A stretch of DNA of 64,000 nt, from assembly GCA_030144725.1 (NCBI GenBank), contig JASKMD010000016.1, positions 5,256,847 to 5,320,846 of the forward strand, given 5' to 3'. This document shows, in pieces, positions 19,669 through 31,371 of the stretch. Each line of letters starts with the position of its first letter. Position 1 is the stretch's first letter. Origin of the DNA: Haematococcus lacustris. Taxonomy: Eukaryota > Chlorophyta > Chlorophyceae > Chlamydomonadales > Haematococcaceae. The notes under the pieces were generated by a model that was given only the letters and a program-made list of their open reading frames with translations, made no database searches and had not been told where the DNA came from. Position numbers and translations under genes: made by a program.

Positions 19669-20021
19669 CTGGCTGATGCTAGTGAAACCTGGCGATGCTG
19701 GCGACCAGCAGGGCTGGCACCAGGGCAGCTTGGCAGCTGTAGTGGCTGGATGCAGTGAGCAGAACACGAAGGCTGAGCAGGACCACGAGCTGGTGCCACA
19801 AGCTGTGCTAGATGGGTTGTTATCTGAGTATGCTGATGTGTTTGGGGACATACCACCGGGGTTGCCCCCTGACAGGCCAGTGGGGCACACAATCAGGACA
19901 CCACCCGGGGCTGAAGCTCCCTATGTACAAGCTTAGCCCTAGAGAGGAGGCTGAGGTGAAGAAGCAGGTGGCTGAGCTGCTGGCCAAGGGGTTGATTGAG
20001 CCAAGCAGCAGCCCATACGGG
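19669..20021 (+). pseudogene. Element E pol fragment between protease and RT
   Basis: Collinear with family C: a QAVLDGLLSEYADVFGDIPPGL-like segment, then PDRPVGHTIR, then SPREEAEVKKQVAELLAKGL and IEPSSSPYG. A frame change lies near 19915. It is interrupted at 20021 by hAT1, which sits exactly between the SSSPYG and GAPILYVQ motifs of RT. Confidence 0.8.
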
Positions 20022-20710
20022 TAGGGTACGCCCATATAATTATATTTGGCTCGGATTGTATAAAAAGCTATAATTATACGCTATAGGACTATAATTCTAT
20101 TCCTTGGCGTAGTGCACAGTTATTCAGGGGAGAGGTTCCGGGCTTGAACCCACGCAAGAGCGTACTTTTCAAGCAAAGTCAGCCTAACCTGGCAGTTGCT
20201 AGGAGCAGGGTGTTGCGTTATTCTCCCGTTAGCTGGGGTGGTGGCGGGGGTGAAGTTGATAAGCATCACAAATGCAAGTGCGCAAAACGCGAGCTGCAAG
20301 TCAGGGTGCAAGTCGTGCAAGTCAAGGTGCAAATCGGACTCTCCGCATCAGTAGGACACGATGGACTAGCATGCTCCGCAAAGCGGGCAAAGCAATTAAG
20401 CAGAAAACAGCAGTGCAAGCAAGCACGTTGCAGCGCGTTGCAGCAAGCACGTTGCGCATAGTGCAGCCTTTGACCTGGTTGTACACCTGAGCGACAGTGC
20501 TTCCTTTCCTCTAAAGGTTTGCGTGGTGGTATGGGCAAACTTGGGCAGACCATCCGACCCCAGCGCATTGGGGTCATTGGGGCTAGGCGCAGCCATCGCG
20601 CTGGTCGGCGGTGGAAGCGGATGCAAGATTCGAGGACATATGAAACATATAAAAGTTCTCAAGGTGTATAACAATATAAATAAAGATTTATATGGGCCGG
20701 TCGCTCCCTA
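20022..20710. mobile_element. hAT1: non-autonomous hAT element
   Basis: The 8-bp target duplication CATACGGG is at 20014-20021 and 20711-20718, with ends TAGGGTACGC and GCTCCCTA. It is 689 bp long and has no transposase. The left end is A/T-rich (CCATATAATTATA) with a GTTCCGGGCTTGAACCC segment near 20127. Its ends and the stretch near 20463-20640 match hAT2. Confidence 0.88.
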
Positions 20711-20718
20711 CATACGGG

Positions 20719-21120
20719 GCACCGATCTTGTATGTGCAAAAGAAAGACGGGAGTCTGAGAATGTGTATTGATTACCGTGCCCTTAACAAGCTGACAGTGA
20801 GGGACAGGTACCCCCTGCCCAGGATTGATGACCTATTTGACGAGCTGGCTGGCAAGAGGGTGTTTAGCTCCCTGGACCTGCAGTCTGGGTACCACCAGAT
20901 CAGGATTACAGAGGAGGATGTGCCTAAGACTGCCTTCTTGACGCCAATGGGCCAGTTCCAGTTCAAGGTGTTATGTTTTGGGCTGACCAACGCCCCTGCT
21001 ACGTTCTAACGGATGATGAATAATGTGTTCAAGCCTTTGATCAATGAGTGCGTGTTGGTGTACATTGATGACATTCTGGTGATGAGCAACACCCCTGAAG
21101 AGCATGTGCAGCACCTGAGG
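20719..21120 (+). pseudogene. Element E reverse transcriptase core fragment
   Basis: RT motifs [38 protein letters not shown] and YIDDILVMS (21061-21085). A TAA at about 21007-21009 replaces the Gln codon found in C. The fragment ends at CACCTGAGG, where transposon U inserted. Confidence 0.85.
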
Positions 21121-21247
21121 GTCACCCCGGCCGTTGGTCCCGCCAATCCGTGACAGGCCTGCCGCTCACACCACGCGCTAGTGAAGGGTAGCTGAGGCTA
21201 TCGCGGTAAGTCACGCGCGCTAAAACTCGCGTTTTGGACTGAAGCCT
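21121..21247 (+). repeat. U left terminal inverted repeat
   Basis: 127 bp, complement of 34593-34719 with one C/T difference near position 38. Confidence 0.9.
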
Positions 21248-21609
21248 TGTCCCAGTACACCGCCCGCCACCAGGTCGAAACTTGAGATAGCGCAAACAAG
21301 CAGCGACCCACGAACAAGAGAAGGGTGGCGAGGCGCTCCGTGGCGTCCGTAGCAAAGTTCGCACTAAAGAGGCAGGCAGTACTGCGGAGTAGGCCATCGC
21401 ACTGCGCCATGCTACCGAGCCATGTCATTACACCACGAGACTGAGTCACGCCACGCTTCGCACAAGTCGGTGCAAGTTGGGTGCATGGCACTGTTAACTT
21501 TTTCAGCTCTATTGGCTCACTTCCTCTATTGCCACAGTTTCTCTACCGGCTCAGTTTGTGCTATAATGGCTCACTTGCTGCTGGTGGTGTCAATCGAGGG
21601 TGCTTGGCC

Positions 21610-22110
21610 TTACATGTCATCTGCCTCGTCAACCCCCACTTCAGCCAACTGATCCTCCTCCATCTCTTGCTCCCACCTCAGATGTTCCACAGCCAGCTGG
21701 TGCTGGGCCCCCTGCAGCTCCTGCTGATTTAGGCTCAGCTGGCGCTGGGCATCCTGCAGCTGCTGCTGATTTAGGCTCAGCTGGTGCTGGGCACCCTGCA
21801 GCTGCTGCTGGTCCACAGCCAGCTGGTGCTGGGCCCCCTGCTGCTCCTGCTGATTTAGGCTCAGCTGGCGCTGGGCATCCTGCAGCTGCTGCTGATTTAG
21901 GCTCAGCTGGTGCTGGGCACCCTGAAGCTGCTGCTGGTCCACAGCCAGCTGGTGCTGGGCATTCTGAAGCTGCTGCTGGTCCTGAGTCAGCTGGTGTTGG
22001 GCGCCCTGCAGCTGCTGCTGGTCCACAGCCAGCTGGTGCTGGGCATCCTGCAGCTCCTGCTGGTCCAGGGCCAACAGGTGCTGGGCACCCTGCAGCTGCT
22101 GCTGGTCCAT
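21610..22110 (-). CDS. Gln-rich 14-residue-repeat coiled-coil ORF within U
   Basis: The ATG at 22108-22110 in a good context (ACC ATG G) opens 166 codons. About ten copies of a 14-residue unit resembling QLAVDQQQLQGAQH, encoded by a 42-bp tandem repeat, are followed by an acidic tail (WEQEMEEDQLAEV...ADDM). Two heptads per unit suggest a continuous coiled coil. I do not recognise it. It may be a U-encoded accessory protein or only a minisatellite with an open frame; the non-repetitive acidic tail slightly favours a real protein. The opposite strand is also open, as expected for such repeats. Confidence 0.35.
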   Translation of the reverse strand: MDQQQLQGAQHLLALDQQELQDAQHQLAVDQQQLQGAQHQLTQDQQQLQNAQHQLAVDQQQLQGAQHQLSLNQQQLQDAQRQLSLNQQEQQGAQHQLAVDQQQLQGAQHQLSLNQQQLQDAQRQLSLNQQELQGAQHQLAVEHLRWEQEMEEDQLAEVGVDEADDM

Positions 22111-22281
22111 GGTCAGCTGTTGCTGGGCGCCCCGGCCAAGGCAGGTGCGTGGGCGCTTATGGCCCCATGTGCTGACATCCCTGCTTGACTGTTGTGGTGT
22201 TGCAAGGGCTGTTTCAAGGGCTGGCTGCTCGGTAGGGCTCTGCAGGGTGTATGATGGAGGAGCATGATGTCAAGGTATAGG

Positions 22282-22581
22282 TGTAAAGTGCGCACCTCTG
22301 GAAGAGATTGCCGCTTCACGTCGTCTGGGCTGTCTCGTGAATGCGAGCCGTCGCGGGACGCGGGTTACACGTGCAGAGTGAGATTTGGCAGGTTAAAGAC
22401 TAGCGACATTGCGTTTGTGAGTACAACTGGTTCGATCCCAGGGAGCCCCGTTCTAAGCTCTAGCCATTCTCGCAACACACCGCTGTAACCCAACACCCTA
22501 GTCGGAAGTCACCGCCTCGACTGGACCGGCCTTCGAGCTTGTGTCAAAAGGTCATCTGACGTTGCGTCCCCGCACGTTACA
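22282..22581 (+). repeat. Element D 5' LTR
   Basis: A 300-bp TG...CA terminal repeat matching 33569-33868. Confidence 0.95.
22427..22460 (+). promoter_or_regulatory. T-arm-like hairpin with B-box in element D LTR
   Basis: CTGGTTCGATCCCAG (22427-22441) is a 4-bp stem with loop TTCGATC and a B-box match. It is followed by inverted GAGC (22443-22446) and GCTC (22457-22460). The CCGTTCTA in that second loop is shared with element B. The 3' LTR copy of the hairpin is at 33714-33728. Confidence 0.5.
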
Positions 22582-22583
22582 GC

Positions 22584-22601
22584 TGGTTTCCGACCCCGAG
22601 C
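22584..22601 (+). other. Element D primer binding site
   Basis: TGGTTTCCGACCCCGAGC, two bases after the 5' LTR. Confidence 0.75.
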
Positions 22602-22625
22602 ATTTAAGCTCGCGGTCCAGTCAAC

Positions 22626-24271
22626 ATGACTTCAACTACCCAAAATGTCGCTTCGGCGAACAAGACCAATGGCGCCTCTGGCGTTCTTCCTCCAGCTTCA
22701 GCTGTTACAGCTACAGCGGAGACGGGTCCCGCACTTGGTGCGGCACCGGAACCGGGCGAGGTAATTGCAGGAGTTTTGCATTCGCAGGAGCTTTGCAGGC
22801 CAATGGAGAAGATGTGCTTGACGATATTGGCTTGGACGAGTTTGGCCTGGACCAATTCGACAGCACTTCGACTCCAGTCGACGAGCTCAACGCGCAAATT
22901 GCCACCCTCCAGGCGCAGCTGGTCGCAGCGCAGGCCAACAACCAGCAAGCTGGTGCACTGGTGAGTCCTCCTGCTGGTGCTAAGCGTGCTGCTGATGCTG
23001 CTTTGCTGCCAGCTAGCCCTAGTCCAGCTAAGAGGCCAGTCGAAGTAGCGTCGCAGCTAGTCAGGCCTTTGGCTGCTGCTCTGCGCGCACTCCAACACTT
23101 GACTGTTGCAATGCACCAGCCTGTTGCGCAGAAAGATGTTGCCTCGGGTTCACCCGGCACTTCGAACCCTCGCACACTTGCTGCTGTGCGGGACAAGTAT
23201 GCTGGTGTTCGCCCCACTGCTGCGCCCCTACCTGCCACTGTCACTGCCCCTGCAGGTCATGATTCCAACTCACGTCGCGGGTTGCCCGTGACTGAGCGGT
23301 GGACTGATGCCAGTTCGGCCTCCGGTCGCCGTGCTCTGTCTTTCCTGGAGGACCTTGAGGCACACTGTGTTGCACATGGCCTGGACCCTGCTCTTGCTCT
23401 GCCCTCTTTCCTGTCAGGGAAGGCTAGGGATGTGTGGTTCCAGTCTGTTAGGGACTCATATGCCCTGACCCACTCTGGCTACCCCACATGGCCCTACCTG
23501 TCACAGCAGTTCCTTGAGTTTGTAGGAGAGGACCTGACCACTGATGCTGATGCAGCACGTGCTAAGCTCCTTGACTCAACTCACCTGCGTATGACTAATG
23601 GTGTTGCCCTGTCAGCCTACATCACTGACTTCAGGAACACCCTCACCTTGGCTGGCAAGGACTGCATGACAGATTCCATGCTTGTGAATGTCTTCCAGCG
23701 TGGCCTGTCAGCAGATCTGCGTGGTCCTGTTGCCAAGGATCTGCGTGCCCTTGTGGCCCCCACTTTGGATGAAGCCATTAAGGCTGCCATTACCAACCAC
23801 AAGGCCCTTGTGGCTGCTGCTGGCTCTGGTGTGCATCCTGCCTCAAGGCGCCCGGTTGCTGCTGTGCACCAGGTGGCCCAAGTGCAACGTGGGCTGCAGA
23901 ACCTGGCCAGGTTCCCTGGTCCACCTCCTGGGCGTCCTGCTGCTCCCTCAGCTGGCAGTGAGGGTCCCCCTCCTGCCAGTGGCTACTGCTACCACTGTGG
24001 ATTGTCATCCCACTGGACAAAGCACTGCAAGAGGAAGGCCTCTGGCATGAGCAAGGAAGAGGCCATGAAGGATGCTGGCACCTGGGAGCTGATGCAAGAC
24101 CTGAAGAAGGGTGGCTCTGCCCCCTACAAGGCTGCAAAGCGTGACCGCAGCCCTGACCGTGGTGGTGACCCTGGTGGTCCCTCCAGGCAGTACCAGGGTA
24201 GACGCCCTCAGACTGCCAGGATGGAGGCTAATGGCATGGTGAAGCATTTCCAGAAGTATCAGCGCAAATAG
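22626..24271 (+). CDS. gag: Element D gag (apparent frameshift near N-terminus)
   Basis: The main frame runs to TAG at 24269-24271 with capsid-like motifs (FLEDLEAHC, FLSGKARDVW, YITDFRNTLTLAG, VFQRGLSADLRG) and the knuckle CYHCGLSSHWTKHC. No suitable ATG exists in that frame. The ATG at 22626 (MTSTTQNVASANK) starts a different frame that looks coding up to about 22765, then the acidic main frame (DDIGLDEFGLDQFD) takes over. A one-base indel around 22765-22800 is the simplest explanation. An upstream start inside the LTR is unlikely. Closest relative here is the gag of B. Confidence 0.8.
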
Positions 24272-24289
24272 GAGTTTGCTCAGCCAGTG
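24262..24289 (+). promoter_or_regulatory. Candidate gag-pol readthrough site (UAG), element D
   Basis: TAG at 24269-24271 with pol continuing in frame as GAG TTT GCT CAG CCA. B has the same relation with TGA and a very similar following stretch. Confidence 0.5.
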
Positions 24290-25687
24290 AACCAAAACTG
24301 TGCTGAGTACTCTGAGGCATGCATTGTGTGTGAACCTGCTCATGTGCTGACTGCTGCACATGCTGATGGGGAATCCCTGCACTTTGCCTTTGCTGGTCAC
24401 CTGAATGAGCACCCTGCACGTGTCCTGTGTGACACTGGTGCTACCCACAGCTTTGTCAGTGCATCATTTGTTGCTGCACATGCTGTACCTGTCCACATGT
24501 TGAAGCACATGCAAGAGTGGCATGCTGCTAACAACACTGTGTTGAGCTGTTCCCAGTTTGTCAAGGCTGATTTGAGTCTGCCACGTGTTACTGTACCCTG
24601 CAAACTCAACGTTATGCCTTCTCTCCTGCCTGACTTTGATGTCCTGCTGGGGAATGACTGGTTGAATGAGCATGAGGCCGTGATGTCATACCAGGACAAG
24701 ACTCTCAGCCTGGCATGTGACAAGGGTGAGCCTGTAGTGCTGCCATGTCCCCCTGCTGATAAGTCTGAGTCAGGGCAGTCTGCTGTAAGCAACCCTGCCT
24801 CTTTCCTGGTCAATGCTCTACGTGCAAAACCCCCTCTGGCTTCTGCAAAAGTTGCTGCCAGGTGGTTACGAAAAGGAGGCACAGGTGTCCTGGCCCTGAT
24901 CACCGTGGACAATTCAAGTATCCCTGATCCAGTTCCAGCTGAACCTGACCTACCTCCAGGTGTGTCCCAGGCTCTCAATGCTTTGCTGGATGAGTATGCT
25001 GATGTGTTTGCACCCATCACATCTCTGCCACCTGAGCGTCCTGTGGGCCATGCCATCCCCCTTGTGCCTGATGCACGACCCTCTGTGGTACCTCAATACC
25101 GCATGAGCCAGGAAGAGCATGCTGAGCTGAAGAAGCAGGTGCAGGACCTACTTGCCAAGGGCATGATAGAACCAAGCTCCAGTCCTTTTGCTGCTCCTAT
25201 CCTGTTTGTCAAGAAGAAGTCTGGTGAGTTACGCATGTGCCTTGATTACCGTCAGCTCAACAAGATCACCATCAGGGATCAGTATCCACTGCCCAGGATT
25301 GATGACTTGTTTGACAAGCTGTCAGGCTGCACTGTGTTCTCTTCCCTAGACCTTCAAGCAGGTTACAACCAGATCAGGATCACCCCTGAAGATGTGCCCA
25401 AGACGGCCTTCAAGACCCCTGACGGCCACTACCAGTTCAAGGTACTGTCTTTTGGGCTCTGCAATGCACCTGCTACATTCCAGCGTGTCATGAATGATGC
25501 ATTTGCCCCAGTCCTGAACCAGTGTGCCCTGGAGTACCTGGATGACATCTTGGTCATGTCCAAATCTGTGGACGAGCATTTGAAGCATCTCAGAAAGGTC
25601 TTTGACCTCCTGAGGCTCAATAAGCTCTTTGCCAAGCAGTCCAAGTGTGAATTCATGCGTACCACGCTGCTACAGGAGCAGTCCTGA
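24272..25687 (+). pseudogene. pol: Element D pol, proximal part: protease and RT, truncated by deletion
   Basis: Protease LCDTGATHSF near 24425-24455. RT has [34 protein letters not shown] and YLDDILVMS (about 25537-25560). After CEFMRTTL the alignment with B jumps straight to the RNase H GAVLMQDGYPLAY segment. About 110 residues (RT connection and the first catalytic Asp of RNase H) are deleted, with a frame change and a stop at 25685-25687. This copy cannot make a functional polymerase. Confidence 0.88.
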
Positions 25688-27216
25688 TGCAAGATGGCTA
25701 CCCCCTTGCATACCTCAGCAAGAAGCTGTCTTCTGCTGAGCGTAACTACACCACTGGTGAGCAAGAGCTTCTTGCCCTCATCACTGCATGCAAGGAGTGG
25801 AGGTGTTACCTTGAGGGTGTACCATTCACACTCTTCACCGATCACAAGCCTTTGACTGCTCTGCCCACCCAGAAGGTGCTGTCTAGACGTCAGGCTAGGT
25901 GGATGGAGTTCCTGTCACGGTTTACATTTGACCTGCAGTACCTGCCAGGTGATGCTAATCCTGCTGACCCACTGTCCCGGATACCTGCTGGACCCCAGGA
26001 CTGTGCCATGGTGTGTGTTGTTACCACCCGGCGGCAAGCTAAACAGTCTTTGGAGAGGGGGGAAGTGCGTGTGGCGCAGGCTCTGCCCCAGGTTCCACCT
26101 GTGGGTACTCCCTCAAATGCCCCCACTGCCGTTGATGCTTTGGCCCCCCGGCCCACAGTGTCTGATAACCCTGTTGCTGCTCACCATAGTAGGCTCCCTG
26201 AGCTTGAGGCCCCATCTGCTGCTGACACCTCAGTGCACTATCCTGCAACTCCTGCCCACCCATTGGAACTGGCTGATCACCTGGTCCATGGCTACCGGCT
26301 TGACCCTGCGTTTACTGCTGAAGCTGATCTGTCTGGCATGTACATGGACGACCATGGCCTGTGGCGGCGCACTGGCAAGGGCACAGTGATGGTTCCCAAT
26401 GACCCTGAACTGCGTGAGTACATTCTGCATGAGATGCATGATGCTGCCTATGCTGGTCACGTGGGTATAACCAAAACCCTTGAGAGGCTGTCACGTGTGT
26501 TCTACTGGGACACCATGCGTGCTGATGTCAGGCACTATGTCACTACCTGTGATGCCTGCCAGCGTGACAAGTCCTCTACACTGAAGCCTGGTGGCTTACT
26601 CAACCCACTGTCCATTCCAGATTACCGTTGGGAGTCAGTGTCAATGGACCTGATCACCAAGCTGCCATCTGCTTCACATGGGTTTGATGCCATCTGTGTC
26701 TTTGTTGACAGGCTCAGCAAGATGGTGCACTTTGTGCCCTGCAAGGAGAGCATGAATGCCAAGGGCTTTGCCCGTCTGTTTGTTGACAATGTCTTCAAAC
26801 TGCATGGCCTGCCAAAAGACATGGTCTCTTACCGTGGTCCCCATTTCCACAACACTTTCTGGCACCATGTGCAGAAGTTGCTGGGCATGAGGGGATCCCT
26901 GTCTTCCTCCTATCACCCTCAGTCTGATGGCCAGACTGAGAGGTACAACCGTGTGTTGGAAGAGATGCTACGTCATTACATCTCTCCCACCCAAGCTGAT
27001 TGGCCTGACTATCTGTCACTTGCTGAGTTTGCTGTGAACAACTCATGGCAAGAGTCCATCAAGTCTACACCGTTCCTGGTTAACACCGGACAGTCCCCCA
27101 TTACCCCTATGCTCCACTCTCTACCTGACAAGGGGCGGTGCCCTGAAGGCCTGTCCTATGCTACTTGGTGGCAGGAGGCTGTGGCTAAGGCCAAGCTATG
27201 CATGCAGGCTGCTTAG
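25684..27216 (+). pseudogene. pol: Element D pol, distal part: RNase H remnant and integrase
   Basis: Resumes with MQDGYPLAYLSKKL, GEQELLAL and TDHKPLTAL (RNase H without its first Asp). A Pro-rich linker and integrase follow: HDAAYAGHVG, CDACQRDK, SMDLITKLPS, MVSYRGPHF (the usual second Asp, in SDRGP, is Tyr here) and HPQSDGQTERYNRVLEE. A TAG at 27214-27216 ends the frame. Confidence 0.88.
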
Positions 27217-27532
27217 CAACGTCAAGCTGCCTATGCCAACCAGGACCGTCGAGAGGTGCATTACAAGGTGGGTCAAATGGTCCTGCTCAGCACTAAGAAC
27301 ATGAGGTTGAAGCCAGGCAAAGCACGTAAGCTGCTGCCACGTTTTGTGGGGCCCTTCAAGGTGCTTGACTTGGTTGGTCAGGTTGCAGTGAACCTGCAGC
27401 TGCCTGCCTCCATGTCACGTCTTCACCCTGTGTTCCATGTGTCACTCGTCAAACCCTACACTGGCACTGATGTGGGCTTCATGCCTCCGCCTGTTGAGTG
27501 GCTTGATGAGGAGCCTGTGTACTATGTTGAGC
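27217..27532 (+). pseudogene. pol: Element D pol, GPY/F segment, cut by Q
   Basis: Same frame as the preceding integrase after the [23 protein letters not shown] split as LSTKNM and [15 protein letters not shown], then [12 protein letters not shown] and EEPVYYVE. The frame stops being native at 27532, where transposon Q begins. The chromodomain continues at 33157. Confidence 0.85.
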
Positions 27533-27680
27533 CACTCGTAGGAATTAGCAGCCAGGCGCCTAAACCGACTTTCGTAGTTTTGGCTGAAATTCTGCCTATA
27601 GGTAGCATGTGATGTAAGCATTCCAACCCAAAAGGAACCAGGTCAAAAAGTCAAAGGCTGGGGCTCGGCGGCCCGTGGCG
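27533..27680 (+). repeat. Q left terminal inverted repeat
   Basis: Pairs with 33009-33154. It contains the P-shared blocks TGATGTAAGCATTCCA, CAGGTCAAAAA and GGCGGCCCGTGGCGTT. Confidence 0.85.
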
Positions 27681-29035
27681 TTTGTTCAGCAGTGTTCAGC
27701 AATGTTCAGCAATGTTCAGCAGCCCGTTCAGCAATGTTCAGCCATGTTCAGCAATGTTCAGCAGTTTGTTCAGCAATGTTCAGCAAGCGTTCAGCAATGT
27801 TCAGCTAGCGTTCAGCAATGTTCAGCAATGTGTAAAGTAGCGTTCACCCATGTTCAGCAATGTTCAGCCATGTTCAGTAATGTTCAGCCATGTGTATAGT
27901 AGCGTTCACCCATGTTCAGCAATGTTCAGCAATGTTCAGCAATGTTCAGCCATGTGTATAGTAGCGTTCACCCATGTTCAGCAATGTTCAGCCATGTTCA
28001 GCCATGTTCAGCAATGTGTATAGTAGCGTTCACCCATGTTCAGCAATGTTCAGCCATGTTCAGCAATGTTCAGCCATGTGTATAGTAGCGTTCACCCATG
28101 TTCAGCAATGTTTAGCCATGTTCAGCAATGTTCAGCCATGTGTATAGTAGCGTTCACCCATGTTCAGCAATGTTTAGCCATGTTCAGCAATGTTCAGCCA
28201 TGTGTATAGTAGCGTTCACCCATGTTCAGCAATGTTCAGCTAGCGTTCAGCAATGTTCAGAATTGTGTATAGTAGCGTTCACCCATGTTCAGCAATGTTC
28301 AGCAATGTTCAGTAATGTTCAGCCATGTGTATAGTAGCGTTCACCCATGTTCAGCAATGTTCAGCCATGTTCAGCAATGTTCAGCCATGTGTATAGTAGC
28401 GTTCCCCCATGTTCAGCAATGTTCAGCCATGTTCAGCCATGTTCAGCAATGTGTATAGTAGCGTTCACCCATGTTCAGCAATGTTCAGCCATGTTCAGCA
28501 ATGTTCAGCCATGTGTATAGTAGCGTTCACCCATGTTCAGCAATGTTCAGCCATGTTCAGCAATGTTCAGCCATGTGTATAGTAGCGTTCACCCATGTTC
28601 AGCAATGTTTAGCCATGTTCAGCAATGTTCAGCCATGTGTATAGTAGCGTTCACCCATGTTCAGCAATGTTCAGCAATGTTCAGCAATGTTCAGAATTGT
28701 GTATAGTAGCGTTCACCCATGTTCAGCAATGTTCAGCAATGTTCAGCAATGTTCAGCCATGTGTATAGTAGCGTTCACCCATGTTCAGCAATGTTCAGCC
28801 ATGTTCAGCCATGTTCAGCAATGTGTATAGTAGCGTTCCCCCATGTTCAGCAATGTTCAGCCATGTTCAGCAATGTTCAGCCATGTGTATAGTAGCGTTC
28901 ACCCATGTTCAGCAATGTTTAGCCATGTTCAGCAATGTTCAGCCATGTGTATAGTAGCGTTCACCCATGTTCAGCAATGTTCAGCCATGTTCAGCAATGT
29001 TCAGCCATGTGTATAGTAGCGTTCACCCATGTTCA
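27681..29035 (+). repeat. Q left satellite (10-bp GTTCAGCAAT/GTTCAGCCAT units)
   Basis: Tandem 10-bp units with a recurring GTGTATAGTAGCGTTCACCC spacer that creates a higher-order repeat of roughly 60-80 bp. Long open frames here have no protein meaning. Confidence 0.92.
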
Positions 29036-29780
29036 GGGCAGGGCAGGGCAGGGCAGGGCAGGGCAGGGCAGGGCAGGGCAGGGCAGGGCAGGGCAGGGCA
29101 GGGCAGGGCAGGGCAGGGCAGGGCAGGGCAGGGCAGGGCAGGGCAGGGCAGGGCAGGGCAGGGCAGGGCAGGGCAGGGCAGGGCGGGGCAGGGCAGGGCA
29201 GGGCAGGGCAGGGCAGGGCAGGGCAGGGCAGGGCAGGGCAGGGCAGGGCAGGGCAGGGCAGGGCAGGGCAGGGCAGGGCAGGGCAGGGCAGGGCAGGGCA
29301 GGGCAGGGCAGGGCAGGGCAGGGCAGGGCAGGGCAGGGCAGGGCAGGGCAGGGCAGGGCAGGGCAGGGCAGGGCAGGGCAGGGCAGGGCAGGGCAGGGCA
29401 GGGCAGGGCAGGGCAGGGCAGGGCAGGGCAGGGCAGGGCAGGGCAGGGCAGGGCAGGGCAGGGCAGGGCAGGGCAGGGCAGGGCAGGGCAGGGCAGGGCA
29501 GGGCAGGGCAGGGCAGGGCAGGGCAGGGCAGGGCAGGGCAGGGCAGGGCAGGGCAGGGCAGGGCAGGGCAGGGCAGGGCAGGGCAGGGCAGGGCAGGGCA
29601 GGGCAGGGCAGGGCAGGGCAGGGCAGGGCAGGGCAGGGCAGGGCAGGGCAGGGCAGGGCAGGGCAGGGCAGGGCAGGGCAGGGCAGGGCAGGGCAGGGCA
29701 GGGCAGGGCAGGGCAGGGCAGGGCAGGGCAGGGCAGGGCAGGGCAGGGCAGGGCAGGGCAGGGCAGGGCAGGGCAGGGCA
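29036..29780 (+). repeat. (GGGCA)n satellite, about 149 copies
   Basis: 745 bp of GGGCA with one GGGCG variant near 29181, decaying into GGGGCTGGG-type sequence to about 29940. Runs of GGG every 5 bases on one strand can form G-quadruplexes. It is open in several frames on both strands, as expected of a 5-bp repeat; no gene is called. Confidence 0.97.
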
Positions 29781-31371
29781 GGCAGGGGCAACGCAAGGCT
29801 GGGAAGGGGTGGGGCAGGGCTTGGATGGGCTGGGGCAGAGCTGGGATGGGGTGGGGCAGGGCTAGGAGGGTGTGGGGCAGGGCTGGGAGGGGGTGGGGCA
29901 GGGCTGGGCTGCGGCGGCGAGGGGTGGGGCTGGGCGGCGTTCAGAAGTGTTCGGTATTATTCAGTAGCTTCACTAGCGTTCACTAGCGTTCAGTAGTGTT
30001 CAGTTTTTGCATCCTAAATTGCAAGCTCGCAGACTTAGTCACACCTATGTTCGCACTGTGGCATTCGCACGGTGGCATAGTTCATTCAGAACAAGTGTAG
30101 TCCGTAGCCCGTGCAAGCCGCAAGCATGCAAGCCCGCAAGTTTGCATGCGGCTGTGGCAGATCTGTACGTTAAGCCTCTACCTTTCAGGACAGGTCACAA
30201 CGTGCAAGACGGGGCCCAGCGCTATGTTGATGGACGTTATCTGTTGGTTAGCGAAGTTTTAAAGTTTACGCAGTCGCAAAAGGCATCGCACATCTCACAA
30301 GACACAAGCCAGTCATATACGGGCTGGTCAGGGCGAGAACAAGCCCTTTCAGGTGCCTGAGGTAGCTAGGCGGCTTAGGTGGCCCAACGCGATCCTTGCT
30401 ATCGCGGCTTGCAGGCTTGCAAGATCCGGATGTCACTTGTACACTAGGCCAGGTGCGATGTCGCAAGGCGTTGTCTTGCCTAATTGCAGATCTTTACCTT
30501 CGCCGATGGCCTGACTTGCTCGTTAAGAGCATTGTTAGTATAGCCAGGGGTTCAACAGAGATCGTCCGCCAGGCAAGTTGTCACTTCACCCTACATGATA
30601 CACTTCACCCTTCATGATGATGCTCGTGGTTTTCAACCGAATGTTGTGCTCTTGCCCTGCAGGCATCAGGTTCAGTGGCAAGTATGTGTGGGGCGCGAGC
30701 GTGGTGAGTGGTCGGTCAGCACACAACCAACACCTAGTACACACCTTATAGAGGGTACCAGACGTTGATGCAAGGTGTAGCTATGAACAAACAGCCTAGA
30801 GCAGAAGGCCAAAGGGGCAGGTAGATGTTCTGGTCCCCCTCTGCCGTAGCATTGCATAGGTCTTGTGCAAGCATGGTCATGTCAACGTTTGCCTCCCTAC
30901 ACACCACAGCCTCCCTGTCCACACTGTTGCAATCACACGACATGTCCCTTAAAACCCGACCTAACCGCTAGCATGCCCTGTGTTTGTTGCAGGTCAAACG
31001 GGCACCTAGTACCCTGCAGCCCTCTATACCCCCCTCTCCACCCCTCCCACCATCTCTCAGTCTGACATCCCCCCTGACATCGCAATGCTCACCCCAGCCT
31101 ACGCTCACCCATCCCACCACCATCTCCTCCCTCTCCTTCCCAAGTATGCAGCCCACATCCGTTATGGGTGCTCGTCCAGCATATTATCATGTCACATCGC
31201 TTCCTGCGGATGGCCATCACTAGGCTGTTCCCCGTCTTCCCTGTGGGTGGCATGCCCCACTTGCTGCATGGCATGGGCTCAGACCTAGAGCATGCAGTGG
31301 CGGCAGCAGCAGGTGCAACACGAGTCCCGCCTGCAGTCAGCAAGCGGGCAGCCCCACAAGACACAGCTATT
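29781..31371. other. Q interior, non-satellite sequence
   Basis: A GC-rich transition, then about 1.4 kb with short ORFs only. A block near 30410-30470 (GATCCGGA, GTACACTAGGCCAGGTGCGATG) resembles the P inner arm, supporting common descent of P and Q. The ORF near 31168-31383 (MSHRFLRMAITRLFPVFPV) is unrecognised and may be a degraded transposase scrap. Confidence 0.5.

Noticed and set aside
22541..22625. Element D gag starting inside the 5' LTR
   Set aside because: The only start there is a non-ATG codon upstream of the PBS; the ATG at 22626 plus an indel explains the frame better.
28935..29996. Open frames of 250-350 codons through the GGGCA block
   Set aside because: A 5-bp repeat lacking stops is open in all frames on both strands; the peptide is a bare repeat without any domain.
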